Origin: Desulfovibrio ferrophilus | GTDB taxonomy: Bacteria > Desulfobacterota > Desulfovibrionia > Desulfovibrionales > Desulfovibrionaceae | NCBI RefSeq assembly: GCF_003966735.1 | Contig: NZ_AP017378.1 | Span: forward strand, 1,597,501 to 1,661,500 | Direction: 5' to 3' | Length of the DNA: 64,000 nucleotides | Shown here: in pieces, positions 1 through 8,759 of the stretch | Numbering within the stretch: position 1 is the stretch's first letter | How the letters are laid out: the number at the start of each line of letters is the position of its first letter | The notes under the pieces: generated by a model | What the model was told of the DNA's origin: nothing | The model's database searches: none | What the model saw: the letters and a program-made list of their open reading frames with translations, nothing else | Translations under genes and position numbers: made by a program

Positions 1-18
1 AGTATGTCTCAATAACAT
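1..18 (-). CDS. nifK: nitrogenase MoFe protein beta chain, first six codons only
   Basis: Only six codons lie in the window (Met-Leu-Leu-Arg-His-Thr), running off the left edge. An AAGGA ribosome-binding site precedes the ATG, and the gene follows nifD on the same strand, where nifK is expected. NifK proteins of this type commonly begin MLLRHT. The product would pair with NifD in the MoFe protein tetramer. The identification rests mainly on position and this short N-terminus. Confidence 0.65.
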
Positions 19-181
19 TGTAATCTTCCTTCTCAGTTGTTTCTCTTCGCGGGCCGCTCAAATCGAGCCGGATGCGAGGAGCCAGGAGGAGTCAAGGCGG
101 ACGCGTAATACTGATACGCGAGGGTTTGAACCAACCGCTGCGACAAAGCAGACGGTGCGGTTTCAACGGCCCGCCGCTTCG
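19..181 (-). other. nifD-nifK spacer with two inverted repeats
   Basis: This 163-base spacer is long for genes whose products are needed one to one. It holds a perfect 6-bp inverted repeat (CGCGTA at 102-107, TACGCG at 115-120) and a longer imperfect one (125-138 with 157-166, core AACCGC/GCGGTT). Neither is followed by a T run on the minus strand, so they look more like mRNA processing or stability elements than terminators. No coding sequence was seen. Confidence 0.45.
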
Positions 182-1822
182 CTATTCCCAGACGTAAGTA
201 GCCGAGAGCTCGGGACTTTCCTGCCAGGGGGCCTTCATGTAACTCCAGACCTTGCTGTTCGTGAGGCGATCGATCTCCTTATAGAAATTGATCGCGCCCT
301 TGAACCCGGCGTAGGGGCCGCCGGAGTCATAGCTGTGCAGCTGTTTCATGGGCACACCCAGCTTCTGAATGGAGTACTTTTCCTTGATACCCGCGCAGAA
401 GATGTCGGGCTTCAAGATCTCCACCAGTTTTTCAGCCTCGTACTGGTTGCAGTCGTCGATGATCAGGGAACCCTTATCCATGTCAGGAATCAGGCCTTCG
501 TATTCCTTGAACTTCAAGCCACCCTCTTCCAGAGCTGCCAACTCGGCTTCGGTTTTGCGCGGCGCATACCGGGTATCGTCGGCCTCGACAGTGATTTCCT
601 CGATGTTACGGCTATCCGCATCCACCTTCAGATTGGGGATCACATGTCGGCCTTCGTAGTCGTCGCGGTGGGCGAACTCGTACCCGGCTGAGAGGGTCTT
701 CATTCCCATTTCAGAGAACAGATCCTGATAGTGATGAGCACGAGAGCCACCCACAAACATCATCGCGGTCTTGCCTTCGGTACGGGTTCTCACGTCGGCA
801 ACAACAGCTTCGATCTCAGGCATTTCTGCGGCGATGACGGCTTCGATCTTCTCGATAAACGACTTGTCGCCGAAGTAAGTCCCGATCTTGCGCAGACTCT
901 TGGCCGTGGATTCGGCCCCGATGAAGTTCACCTTGATCCAGGGGATACCGAACTTGGTCTCGAGCATGTCAGCCACATAGTTGATGGAGCGGTGACACAT
1001 GACACAGTTCAGGTCGGCTTTGTGGGCTGAAGCGAACTGATCGTAGGTGGAGTTGCCCGAGAAGGTGGCGATGTTGGTGATACCGCACAGTTTCAGGATG
1101 CGATCTATCTCGAATCCGTCGCCGCCAATATTATACTCGCCGAGGAGGTTGATTCGGTACTCACCGGGCTTCTCCTCGTCGTTCTCGCCCACCACATGTT
1201 TGAAAATCTGGTTGTTGGCGATGTGGTGACCAGCGGACTGAGACACACCCTTGTAGCCTTCGCAGGAGAAACCAAAGACGTTGCAGTCCCCGAACTTCTC
1301 TTTCATCTGCTTCGCCACGGCATGGATGTCGTCGCCGATGAGCCCCACCGGACAGGTGGCGAAGATGGCGATGGCCTTGGGATGAAACAGGTCGTAGGCT
1401 TCCTGAATGGCAGCTGCGAGCTTCTTCTCACCACCGAAGATGATGTCCTTATCCTCCATGTCGGTGGAGAAACAGTAAGGCATGTAGTTTTCATCACCTT
1501 CGCCCGAAGCGTCAGTCTGGTTGCGCCTGGTCAGCCAGGAGTAGAATCCGCAACCGATGGGACCGTGAGTGATGTTCACGATGTCTCTGGTGGGCCCCAG
1601 AATAACGCCCTTGCAGCCTGCGTAGGTGCAGCCGCGCATGGTGATGATTCCCGGAATGGTCCGCACATTGGCGGTGATTTCCGGAGTCTCATTCTCCAGA
1701 GCTTCGTTGATCATTATCTGCTTGGCTCGCTTGCGGGCCACCTTGGGGGGATACTTCTTAAGCATCTCCTCCTTGATGTCGGTGGGCTCCCATTTCACGA
1801 GCTTCTTTTTGGCTGTGGCCAT
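182..1822 (-). CDS. nifD: nitrogenase MoFe protein alpha chain
   Basis: The 546-residue product is the alpha subunit of the molybdenum-iron protein, which binds FeMo-cofactor and shares the P-cluster with NifK to reduce N2. P-cluster cysteines are visible at C65, C91 and C157. The FeMo-co ligands are C276 (context VMCHRS) and H496 (context QLHSYD). The protein is longer than the Azotobacter type (about 490 residues) because of extra sequence around residues 390-445, as in the Clostridium-like NifD group. The ATG has a GAGGAG site seven bases upstream. It is the fourth gene of nifH-I1-I2-D-K, so it should follow the nifH sigma-54 promoter. Confidence 0.97.
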   Translation of the reverse strand: MATAKKKLVKWEPTDIKEEMLKKYPPKVARKRAKQIMINEALENETPEITANVRTIPGIITMRGCTYAGCKGVILGPTRDIVNITHGPIGCGFYSWLTRRNQTDASGEGDENYMPYCFSTDMEDKDIIFGGEKKLAAAIQEAYDLFHPKAIAIFATCPVGLIGDDIHAVAKQMKEKFGDCNVFGFSCEGYKGVSQSAGHHIANNQIFKHVVGENDEEKPGEYRINLLGEYNIGGDGFEIDRILKLCGITNIATFSGNSTYDQFASAHKADLNCVMCHRSINYVADMLETKFGIPWIKVNFIGAESTAKSLRKIGTYFGDKSFIEKIEAVIAAEMPEIEAVVADVRTRTEGKTAMMFVGGSRAHHYQDLFSEMGMKTLSAGYEFAHRDDYEGRHVIPNLKVDADSRNIEEITVEADDTRYAPRKTEAELAALEEGGLKFKEYEGLIPDMDKGSLIIDDCNQYEAEKLVEILKPDIFCAGIKEKYSIQKLGVPMKQLHSYDSGGPYAGFKGAINFYKEIDRLTNSKVWSYMKAPWQESPELSATYVWE

Positions 1823-1996
1823 GTCTGCTCTCCTCAGAGGGTGTTATCTAACTGGTAAAACAGTACCTTTTCACTGGGCGCTCACGAATTTCGAGGGCAA
1901 GGCCCGAGAAAATTTCAAGACCGATACGTATTTGCCATACGTAAGGGTTTGGATTTCTCGAAGTAACGTAGCCATCGGAAGATCGTGGGCGGCCAG
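1823..1996 (-). other. nifI2-nifD spacer with ATACGTA repeats
   Basis: This 174-base gap separates nifI2 from nifD. It contains ATACGTA twice (1924-1930 and 1937-1943, 13-base period), each built on the self-complementary hexamer TACGTA. No T-run terminator or credible reading frame is visible. A role as operator or RNA-processing site is possible but only inferred. Confidence 0.3.
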
Positions 1997-2371
1997 TTAA
2001 ACGATTGAGGCGGCGCCGGTCTCCCCGGTGCGGACGCGGACGGCATCTCCGACCGGCACGACGAAGATCTTTCCATCGCCGGGCTTGCCGGTCTTGTTGG
2101 CCGCGACAATGGCCTTGACCACGTCATCCACGTCTTCCGTGGGGACCACTGCGGTGACGATGCGCTTGGAATACAATTTTCCACGCTCGCCCAGCAGTTC
2201 CACCGCCTCTTCATAGCCCGCACCAGCACCCTCGAGGACCTTGCTGTCGACCAGCCCCTTGCCTCGGCCCTGGGCCTCGTTGGCAAAGAACGCGTCCACC
2301 CCGGCATCGGTCAGGGCCTGCTTGGTGCGGTTCATCATGTTCATGCGCACGACTGCGATTATTTCCTTCAT
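1997..2371 (-). CDS. nifI2: nitrogenase regulatory PII-like protein NifI2
   Basis: A 124-residue PII-family protein. NifI1 and NifI2 form a complex that inhibits the MoFe protein after ammonium shock and is released by 2-oxoglutarate, as shown in methanogens. The N-terminal strand MKEIIAVVRM and the C-terminal GDGKIFVVPV segment (about residues 98-107) are PII hallmarks. The T-loop region is longer than in GlnB, which is typical of NifI2. Its ATG overlaps the nifI1 stop by four bases (ATGA), indicating translational coupling and one-to-one expression. Confidence 0.93.
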   Translation of the reverse strand: MKEIIAVVRMNMMNRTKQALTDAGVDAFFANEAQGRGKGLVDSKVLEGAGAGYEEAVELLGERGKLYSKRIVTAVVPTEDVDDVVKAIVAANKTGKPGDGKIFVVPVGDAVRVRTGETGAASIV

Positions 2372-2724
2372 GCCGGAACTCCCTCGGAAGCGGCGGCGGT
2401 ATCCTGCACACCGGAACTGATGGTGTAGACATCCTCAACATCCGTGACGAAGATCTTGCCGTCACCGAAATTGCCTTTCTTGCCCGAACGGGCTGCGGTC
2501 ATGATGGTCTCAATGACAAAGTCCTTGTCCACGGCGTTGACCACACTCATGAGCATGGTTTTGGGGATCTCGTCGTAGGTGACTTCACCGATCTTGATGC
2601 CGCGCTGCTTGCCGCGTCCCGCCACGGAGTATTTGGTCACGGCCGGGAATCCGGCGTCCATGAGTGCTGCAAGGACGTCGTCTGATTTCTCGGGCCGAAC
2701 AATGGCTCTGATCATGATCATCAT
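2368..2724 (-). CDS. nifI1: nitrogenase regulatory PII-like protein NifI1
   Basis: A 118-residue PII-family protein lying directly after nifH, the position of nifI1 (glnB-like) in archaea, clostridia and sulfate reducers. It shows an N-terminal MIRAIVRPEK strand, a T-loop region around GRGKQRG (residues 36-42) and GDGKIFV near residues 87-93. The first ATG of an ATGATGATC start was chosen because AGGAGA lies eight bases upstream. The C-terminus (SSGVQDTAAASEG) extends beyond the usual PII fold. It should act with NifI2 in reversible nitrogenase switch-off. Confidence 0.93.
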   Translation of the reverse strand: MMIMIRAIVRPEKSDDVLAALMDAGFPAVTKYSVAGRGKQRGIKIGEVTYDEIPKTMLMSVVNAVDKDFVIETIMTAARSGKKGNFGDGKIFVTDVEDVYTISSGVQDTAAASEGVPA

Positions 2725-2762
2725 TATAAATTCTCCTGAAATTTCAGTTATTATCGATTTAA

Positions 2763-3850
<1,088 letters not shown>

Positions 3851-3866
3851 TGGCACAAGTTCTGCT
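3851..3866 (+). promoter_or_regulatory. sigma-54-like promoter for nifV
   Basis: TGGCACA-AGTT-CTGCT matches the -24/-12 consensus with the invariant GG and GC at correct spacing and one mismatch in the -12 box. The predicted start is near 3876, giving a 40-base leader with AAGGAGA before nifV. An alternative reading is an ATG at 3850 behind AAAGGAG opening a 47-codon frame, but the promoter match makes that less likely. Confidence 0.7.
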
Positions 3867-3919
3867 CTTTCAGGTCAACCGAACCGAAACACCTTCCGAA
3901 CATTTAAGGAGACAGAACA

Positions 3920-5023
3920 ATGCTCATCGACACCACACTGCGCGAAGGCGCCCAGACCTACGGGGTGACTTTCGACAATTCAGCATGCCGTGAACTGATC
4001 AAAACACTTGCCACTGCAGGCATTGAGGAAATCGAAGCAGGGTGGGCAGGCCAGAAAGAACTTGGGGAACTTCTGTCCTGGGCCCGGGGATTGGTGGGCA
4101 ACACAGCACTGTCAGTCTGGGCACGTCTGAAGGCCGTGGACATCGATCTGGCCGCAGCGGCAGGAGCCGACCGCCTGAACATCGGGGTTCCCGTGTCCGA
4201 CGCTCATCTGGGGTCCCGATTGGGGACCACCCGCGACAAGCTGCTTCTGGAACTGAGGGAACTCATTCCCCTGGCCCGCAATCGGGGCTTTGGCTACGTC
4301 TCCATCGGTCTGGAAGACGCCTCTCGGGCGGATATGGGATTTCTGCTTCAGGTCGCCCGGAGGGCAGCAGAGCTGGGGGCGGATCGCGTCCGCATCGCGG
4401 ATACCGTGGGGATCATGGATCCGTCAGCGATGATGGAATTGACAACGACACTGCGTAACATTTTCCCCGCCCATATCGCCGTTCATTGTCATGATGATTT
4501 TGGCATGGCTACGGCCAATGCAGTCTCGGCTCTCAGGGCTGGGGCCGATTTCGCCGATGTCTCGGTTCTTGGTATCGGTGAACGCACCGGTGTCTCGCGC
4601 CTGGAGGAGGTCGCCTCGTTCATGTCACTGCGCAGCGCAGATAAACGTTATGACCTGTCTGCCATTCGCAAAGCGTGTCGCATGGTGGAGGAATTGGCGG
4701 ATATCGCGGTGCCACGCAACAAGCCCATCTGCGGTCGTGACATCTTTGCCTGCGAATCAGGACTGCATGTGGATGGCCTGCTAAAGGCTCCTGCCCTGTA
4801 CGAACCCTTTCCCCCTGAAGCTGTGGGGCAGACTTCGTCAGCCAGACGCATTGAATTCGGAACCAAGAGCGGCCGCTCAGCCGTGGGAGCCGCGCTCAAG
4901 CAGTTGGGACGGGCGGGTAACCCAGGGAATTTGTCCGCCCTGACCGAGGCGGTACGAGACGCGGCCCGGGATCTGGGCCGTCCATTGACCAAGCATGAAG
5001 TCGCAGACGCACTCGGCGCATAG
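3920..5023 (+). CDS. nifV: homocitrate synthase NifV
   Basis: A 367-residue member of the HMG-CoA-lyase-like DRE-TIM superfamily. It condenses acetyl-CoA with 2-oxoglutarate to form homocitrate, the organic ligand of molybdenum in FeMo-co. The catalytic and metal-binding signatures DTTLREG (residues 4-10) and HCHDDFG (189-195) are intact, followed by GIGERTG and the CGRDIFACESGLHVDG region typical of this family. Length fits NifV rather than the longer 2-isopropylmalate synthase, which has a regulatory domain. Its place beside nifH and behind a sigma-54-like promoter supports NifV over other homocitrate synthases. Confidence 0.93.
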   Translation: MLIDTTLREGAQTYGVTFDNSACRELIKTLATAGIEEIEAGWAGQKELGELLSWARGLVGNTALSVWARLKAVDIDLAAAAGADRLNIGVPVSDAHLGSRLGTTRDKLLLELRELIPLARNRGFGYVSIGLEDASRADMGFLLQVARRAAELGADRVRIADTVGIMDPSAMMELTTTLRNIFPAHIAVHCHDDFGMATANAVSALRAGADFADVSVLGIGERTGVSRLEEVASFMSLRSADKRYDLSAIRKACRMVEELADIAVPRNKPICGRDIFACESGLHVDGLLKAPALYEPFPPEAVGQTSSARRIEFGTKSGRSAVGAALKQLGRAGNPGNLSALTEAVRDAARDLGRPLTKHEVADALGA

Positions 5024-5041
5024 TAGAAAGGAGGAAAGACG

Positions 5042-5182
5042 ATGTTACAAAGAATCCTGATTCTTACCCTCTGGCTGATCCTCTGCTTGGGCTCAAATGT
5101 CCTGACTGCTGATGAATATCATACTGGACTGGTAAACGAAATTCACGCGCCCTCTTTCGAAACAGAAGGGAGGACGTGGTGA
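5042..5182 (+). CDS. small protein with hydrophobic N-terminus, unknown
   Basis: A 46-residue frame begins 18 bases after nifV, behind a strong AAAGGAGG site. It starts MLQRILILTLWLILCLGSNVL, which could be a signal peptide or a single membrane segment with a possible lipobox-like LCLGS stretch, followed by a short polar tail ending GRTW. It would be co-transcribed with nifV. I do not recognise a family. Its frame ends shortly before the convergent TunR gene. Confidence 0.4.
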   Translation: MLQRILILTLWLILCLGSNVLTADEYHTGLVNEIHAPSFETEGRTW

Positions 5183-5205
5183 AATGGAACCCGCAACCGC
5201 GACTG

Positions 5206-6285
5206 CTACAAGCTGTTCAGCACCACCACCAGCGCCTTGAAGCGAAACTCCATCAACTGGCCGATTACCGGATCGAGCTGATCCAGAGTGGCTCCAGAGA
5301 CCAGAGCACAAAGCGAAGTTCCGTCTGCGGCCTCGCCGATGATCTCGCCGATAACCGCAGTACGTTTGATGCCCGTGATCACTGCCGGAATGCGGTTACG
5401 ATCCAAATCGGTAGTGGCTCCTGCCTGCCCCAGATCCACCAATGGTGCCTTAACTGTAGCCGCCACCGGGGCACCCGGCTCAAGTCCCAGGTTCATGGCG
5501 CTCTCTTGGGTAATCAGCGAACACAGTTCTGTGCCGAAGTCAGTTTTCAGGATCACCTCAGCCATGACTCCGTCGCAACGCACTTTCAGCACACGGCACA
5601 GAAAGGTATTGCGCGCGCTGGTGCGCAAAGCTGCATCGTCCGGGGCGAGCCGACGCACAATGCGTTGCGCATCCTCCTGGGAATACGCCTGGAACACACA
5701 GGTCAGATCCGTGGAGGACTGTCCAAGAATATCACGCACAACCGTCAGTGGAACCCCGCTCCGCAACAGTTCCACGGCACGGGAAGCCCGCAGCCCCCGG
5801 GGCGCGGCCAATGTCTTGGAACACCCCGCCTCTGCTGCGCGAGCATAAAAAATACGTCGAACATATCCGGGGTCCACCTGAAACAGAGTCCCTTCGAGCC
5901 CCGCTCCAAGCGGACCATCAAGGAAGCGATCCAGTTCCCGGCACAGAGTCACTGGCAGCGGCACTGTTCGTCGAGCGCCATTCTCACCGAAGACAGCCTC
6001 GCCACTCTCCAAATCAAGATCACAGCGGTCATCCAGAGCCTGCACCTCACCCAATCGCGCCCCGCTATAGCGCAGCATCAAAAACAAAAGTCGCATCCGT
6101 TCACGCGAACGACGGCGATCAGAACGCTTTGCAGCGGCGCACCAGAGCTTGAAACTCCGCTCCAAGGCCACCAATTGCGCTGGTTCAAGATGTCGCACTC
6201 CATCGGGCACCGTGAAGACTTCGCACGGAGCGAGTTTTTGAGAGCGTTCCTTGTGTCTTTCCATCAATGCGGAGTCATTAACCAT
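5206..6285 (-). CDS. tunR: TunR-type tungstate/molybdate-responsive regulator
   Basis: A 359-residue fusion of two parts. The first (about residues 40-220) resembles the catalytic domain of tyrosine recombinases (RYSGARLGEVQAL box; LRASRAVELLRSG and DILGQSS segments), but the His/Arg catalytic set is degraded, so DNA binding rather than recombination is expected. The second (about 225-359) holds two TOBE/Mop-like molybdate-binding domains. This architecture defines TunR, known from Desulfovibrio to repress tungstate and molybdate uptake genes when the oxyanion is bound. ATG 6285 was preferred over an upstream GTG at 6306 because AGGA precedes it. It is divergent from modABC, which it probably controls. 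Confidence 0.85.
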   Translation of the reverse strand: MVNDSALMERHKERSQKLAPCEVFTVPDGVRHLEPAQLVALERSFKLWCAAAKRSDRRRSRERMRLLFLMLRYSGARLGEVQALDDRCDLDLESGEAVFGENGARRTVPLPVTLCRELDRFLDGPLGAGLEGTLFQVDPGYVRRIFYARAAEAGCSKTLAAPRGLRASRAVELLRSGVPLTVVRDILGQSSTDLTCVFQAYSQEDAQRIVRRLAPDDAALRTSARNTFLCRVLKVRCDGVMAEVILKTDFGTELCSLITQESAMNLGLEPGAPVAATVKAPLVDLGQAGATTDLDRNRIPAVITGIKRTAVIGEIIGEAADGTSLCALVSGATLDQLDPVIGQLMEFRFKALVVVLNSL

Positions 6286-6419
6286 GCGTTTTTTCCTAAC
6301 AGTCACGGTTATACCGAGATGCGTGACCAGCTTGCCGGAGTCGCTGCATGCGCCTTAGGCCATTGAGCTTAGAGACTGGTCGCATATCGAACCAACCGCA
6401 ACAACTGGAGCAAAACGCT
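6286..6419. promoter_or_regulatory. tunR/modA divergent control region with candidate operators
   Basis: Between tunR and modA lies a palindrome, CGGT-TAT-ACCG at 6306-6316, about 20 bases upstream of the tunR start. A 13-base element, AGTCGCTGCATGC, follows at 6339-6351. The same 13-mer recurs at 8522-8534 beyond modC, and ACGGTTAT (6305-6312) recurs at 8563-8570. These shared words flanking modABC make good candidates for TunR binding; the binding itself is inferred. Confidence 0.5.
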
Positions 6420-7154
6420 ATGATACGCGCAACAATCCTTACCCTGACTCTGCTGCTGAGTCTGCCCTTGTCCGCACGGGCTGCAGATCTGCTCATTGCC
6501 CAGGCCGCCAACTTCATGCCCGCCATGCAGGAAATCATTCCGGCTTTCGAAAAGGCCACCGGAATCAAGGCAGAAGCGACTTTTGCCTCCACGGGCAAGC
6601 TCTACGCCCAGATCACCAATGGTTCGCCACACGACATTTTCCTGGCCGCAGACCAGAAACGTCCAGACAAACTCCATGTCGCAGGTCTGGCGGAAAAGCC
6701 CTTTGTCTACGCTCTGGGCAAGGTCGTTTTATGGTCCTCAAAGCCCGGACTCTGCAATCGTCCCTGGCACGAAGCAGCCATGTCTGCCTCGGCGTCCAAA
6801 ATCGCCATTGCCAACACGGAAACAGCACCCTACGGGACCTCAGCCATGAAAGCGCTGCAAAAGGCTGGAATCTGGGATGACATTCAGCCCAAACTGGTCC
6901 ACGGTCAGAGCATCGCCCAAGCCTTCCAGTATGCCCACACCGGAGCAGCTGATGCCGGATTCTGCGCCTATTCCTCCGTCTTCACGGAGCAGGGCCGCAA
7001 AGGCTGCTTCAGCGTGGTCGAAGAAGCCCCGCGCGTGGTGCAGGCTGCCTGCCTGCTCAAGAACGCCCCTCATCCCGAAGCCGCACAGAAATTCATCAAG
7101 TTCCTTTCCGGCCCCGAAGCCAAAGCCATCAAAACAAAATACGGATACGAATAA
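6420..7154 (+). CDS. modA: molybdate ABC transporter, periplasmic binding protein
   Basis: A 244-residue periplasmic protein that captures molybdate (and probably tungstate) for ModBC. It begins with a Sec signal (MIRATILTLTLLLSLPLSARA, cut after about residue 21). The mature protein shows ModA hallmarks: AAANFMPAMQ-like start, ATFASTGKLYAQI anion-binding loop, and TAPYGTSAMKAL. The ATG at 6420 has TGGAG nine bases upstream; an ATG 24 codons earlier lacks a site and would bury the signal peptide. Its stop is immediately followed by the modB start. Confidence 0.93.
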   Translation: MIRATILTLTLLLSLPLSARAADLLIAQAANFMPAMQEIIPAFEKATGIKAEATFASTGKLYAQITNGSPHDIFLAADQKRPDKLHVAGLAEKPFVYALGKVVLWSSKPGLCNRPWHEAAMSASASKIAIANTETAPYGTSAMKALQKAGIWDDIQPKLVHGQSIAQAFQYAHTGAADAGFCAYSSVFTEQGRKGCFSVVEEAPRVVQAACLLKNAPHPEAAQKFIKFLSGPEAKAIKTKYGYE

Positions 7155-7811
7155 ATGGATCTGACGCCCCTGATCATCTCTGCCAAATTGGCCCTGTTGA
7201 CCACCCTGCTTTTACCGCTGGTGGCCGCCCCCATCGCCTATGCCCTAGCGTTCTTCCGCTTTCCGGGCAAAAGCGTGGCCGATGCCCTGGTCTCACTGCC
7301 CATGGTGCTGCCACCAACGGTGTTGGGCTTTGCCCTGCTCGTCTTCATGGGGCCTAGAGCCCCAATGGGAGCCGCCTGGGAGAGTTTGTTCGGGGAACGC
7401 CTTGTCTTCAGCTTTTCGGCCATCCTGTTGGCCTCGCTGACCTATAACCTGCCCTTTGCCGTACAACCCATGCGCGCGGCCTTCGAGAAGCTGGATCGAC
7501 GGCTTCTCGAAGCCGCCGCTGTTCTGGGGCTGTCACCCACTGCGGCATTCTTCCGCGTGGTTCTGCCCAACAGCATTCCCGGCCTGTGCGCCGCCTCCGT
7601 GTTGGTCTTTGCTCACTCGCTGGGGGAATTCGGGGTCATCCTGATGGTAGGCGGCAGCATGCCCGGCACCACAAAGGTAGCTTCCATCGCCATTTTCGAG
7701 GCCGTGGAGGCACTGCGTTACTCCGACGCCCTGTACCTCTCCCTGGCCCTGATCCCCATCAGCTTCCTGGCACTGGTGACCATTAATCGTCTGAACGGAG
7801 GTCGATCATGA
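7155..7811 (+). CDS. modB: molybdate ABC transporter permease
   Basis: A 218-residue inner-membrane permease with about five to six membrane helices. The cytoplasmic EAA loop that contacts ModC is visible as EAAAVLGLSPTAAFFRVVLPNSIPG (about residues 118-142). The start codon follows the modA stop with no gap, and the stop overlaps modC by four bases, so all three subunits are translationally coupled. Length and loop sequence fit ModB well. Confidence 0.93.
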   Translation: MDLTPLIISAKLALLTTLLLPLVAAPIAYALAFFRFPGKSVADALVSLPMVLPPTVLGFALLVFMGPRAPMGAAWESLFGERLVFSFSAILLASLTYNLPFAVQPMRAAFEKLDRRLLEAAAVLGLSPTAAFFRVVLPNSIPGLCAASVLVFAHSLGEFGVILMVGGSMPGTTKVASIAIFEAVEALRYSDALYLSLALIPISFLALVTINRLNGGRS

Positions 7812-8497
7812 CCCTATGTGTCAACATCCGAAAACAACTCCCGCAGTTCACCCTGAAAGTGTCCCTGAGCTGCCTTCCTGGGCAACTGACTGCCATTGTC
7901 GGTCCTTCGGGTGCAGGCAAATCCACCCTGATGCGCATCATTGCCGGGTTGGAGAGGCCTGACCGTGGCGTCGTCACTCTGGGAGATACGGTCTTCGTGG
8001 ACACAGCCAACGACATCTTTCTGCCCCCACAAAAGCGCGGCCTGGGACTGGTCTTCCAGGACTACCCACTCTTTCCGCACCTCAGCGTGCGGAACAACGT
8101 CGGCTTTGCCACCAAAGACGAGCAGCGAATCGATGAATTATTGGATATTTTCGGGGTCGCCCATCTGGCGGACAAACGCCCGGGGGCCGTCTCTGGTGGA
8201 GAGCGGCAACGAGTGGCCTTCTGTCAGGCACTGGCAAGAAATCCCGTCCTGCTTCTGCTGGACGAGCCTTTCTCGGCTTTGGATGTGGATACGCGCCGCA
8301 GCCTGCGATGCGAATTGCGAGACCTGAAAAACTCACTAACCGTGCCCATCCTGCATGTCACCCATGATCTGGAGGAAGCCGCCTATCTGGCCGACCAGAC
8401 AATCCCCCTTGAACGTGGCTGCCTTTCCGAGAACTGGCTGACACGAGTCGCACCGGGCTGTTCCAACGACCTGAGTGCCTTCATGCCACAGCCCTAA
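7808..8497 (+). CDS. modC: molybdate ABC transporter ATPase, short form without TOBE domain
   Basis: A 229-residue ABC ATPase that powers ModB. Walker A is GPSGAGKST (about residues 32-40), the signature VSGGERQR follows, and Walker B is LLLLDEP with the SALD loop. Classical ModC proteins have about 350 residues with a C-terminal TOBE domain that senses molybdate; this one stops right after the ATPase. Molybdate sensing is presumably left to TunR. It overlaps modB by four bases (ATGA). Confidence 0.9.
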   Translation: MTLCVNIRKQLPQFTLKVSLSCLPGQLTAIVGPSGAGKSTLMRIIAGLERPDRGVVTLGDTVFVDTANDIFLPPQKRGLGLVFQDYPLFPHLSVRNNVGFATKDEQRIDELLDIFGVAHLADKRPGAVSGGERQRVAFCQALARNPVLLLLDEPFSALDVDTRRSLRCELRDLKNSLTVPILHVTHDLEEAAYLADQTIPLERGCLSENWLTRVAPGCSNDLSAFMPQP

Positions 8498-8603
8498 GAC
8501 CACCGATCTAGATCGAACGGTAGTCGCTGCATGCACAGACCCAGCACTCGGGCTGGGGATGTACGGTTATGGGCAAAATTTCGGCCTGAAACGGCCTTCT
8601 GGC
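8498..8603. other. spacer with elements shared with the mod control region
   Basis: The gap between modC and the convergent secretion operon contains AGTCGCTGCATGC (8522-8534) and ACGGTTAT (8563-8570), both also found between tunR and modA. A CCCAGC/GCTGGG hairpin (around 8540-8557) has no T run and is a poor terminator. The shared words may be operators or remnants of a duplicated control region. Confidence 0.35.
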
Positions 8604-8750
8604 TCAAACTGAAAGGCTCCCAGCCAGCAGTGGGACCAATGGTTTGAGAAGCCCCAGTTCAGGCTGACCATTCACAAGGCTGGACACGATCCAATACAGA
8701 CAAATAAACACAGCCAGTGAGTAAAGTCCCCACACCAGATACTTTCCCAT
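8604..8750 (-). CDS. small single-pass membrane protein of the secretion operon
   Basis: A 48-residue frame starting nine bases after the stop of the second ABC transporter gene, with GGGAGA as ribosome-binding site. It begins MGKYLVWGLYSLAVFICLYWIV, one clear membrane helix, then a short segment SSLVNGQPELGLLKPLVPLLAG and stop. Tight coupling to the transporter genes suggests an accessory subunit of the export complex, but I recognise no family. It would be the last gene of the operon. Confidence 0.55.
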   Translation of the reverse strand: MGKYLVWGLYSLAVFICLYWIVSSLVNGQPELGLLKPLVPLLAGSLSV

Positions 8751-8759
8751 GCGGTCTCC

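Noticed and set aside
5206-6285. Active phage-type tyrosine recombinase
   Set aside because: The recombinase catalytic residues are degraded, the protein ends in two molybdate-binding domains, and no att-like repeats or phage genes are nearby. TunR explains all features.
5176-6366. Plus-strand frame of nearly 400 codons opposite the TunR gene
   Set aside because: The minus-strand product has clear integrase-like and TOBE domains; the plus-strand translation matches nothing and its codon use is poor.
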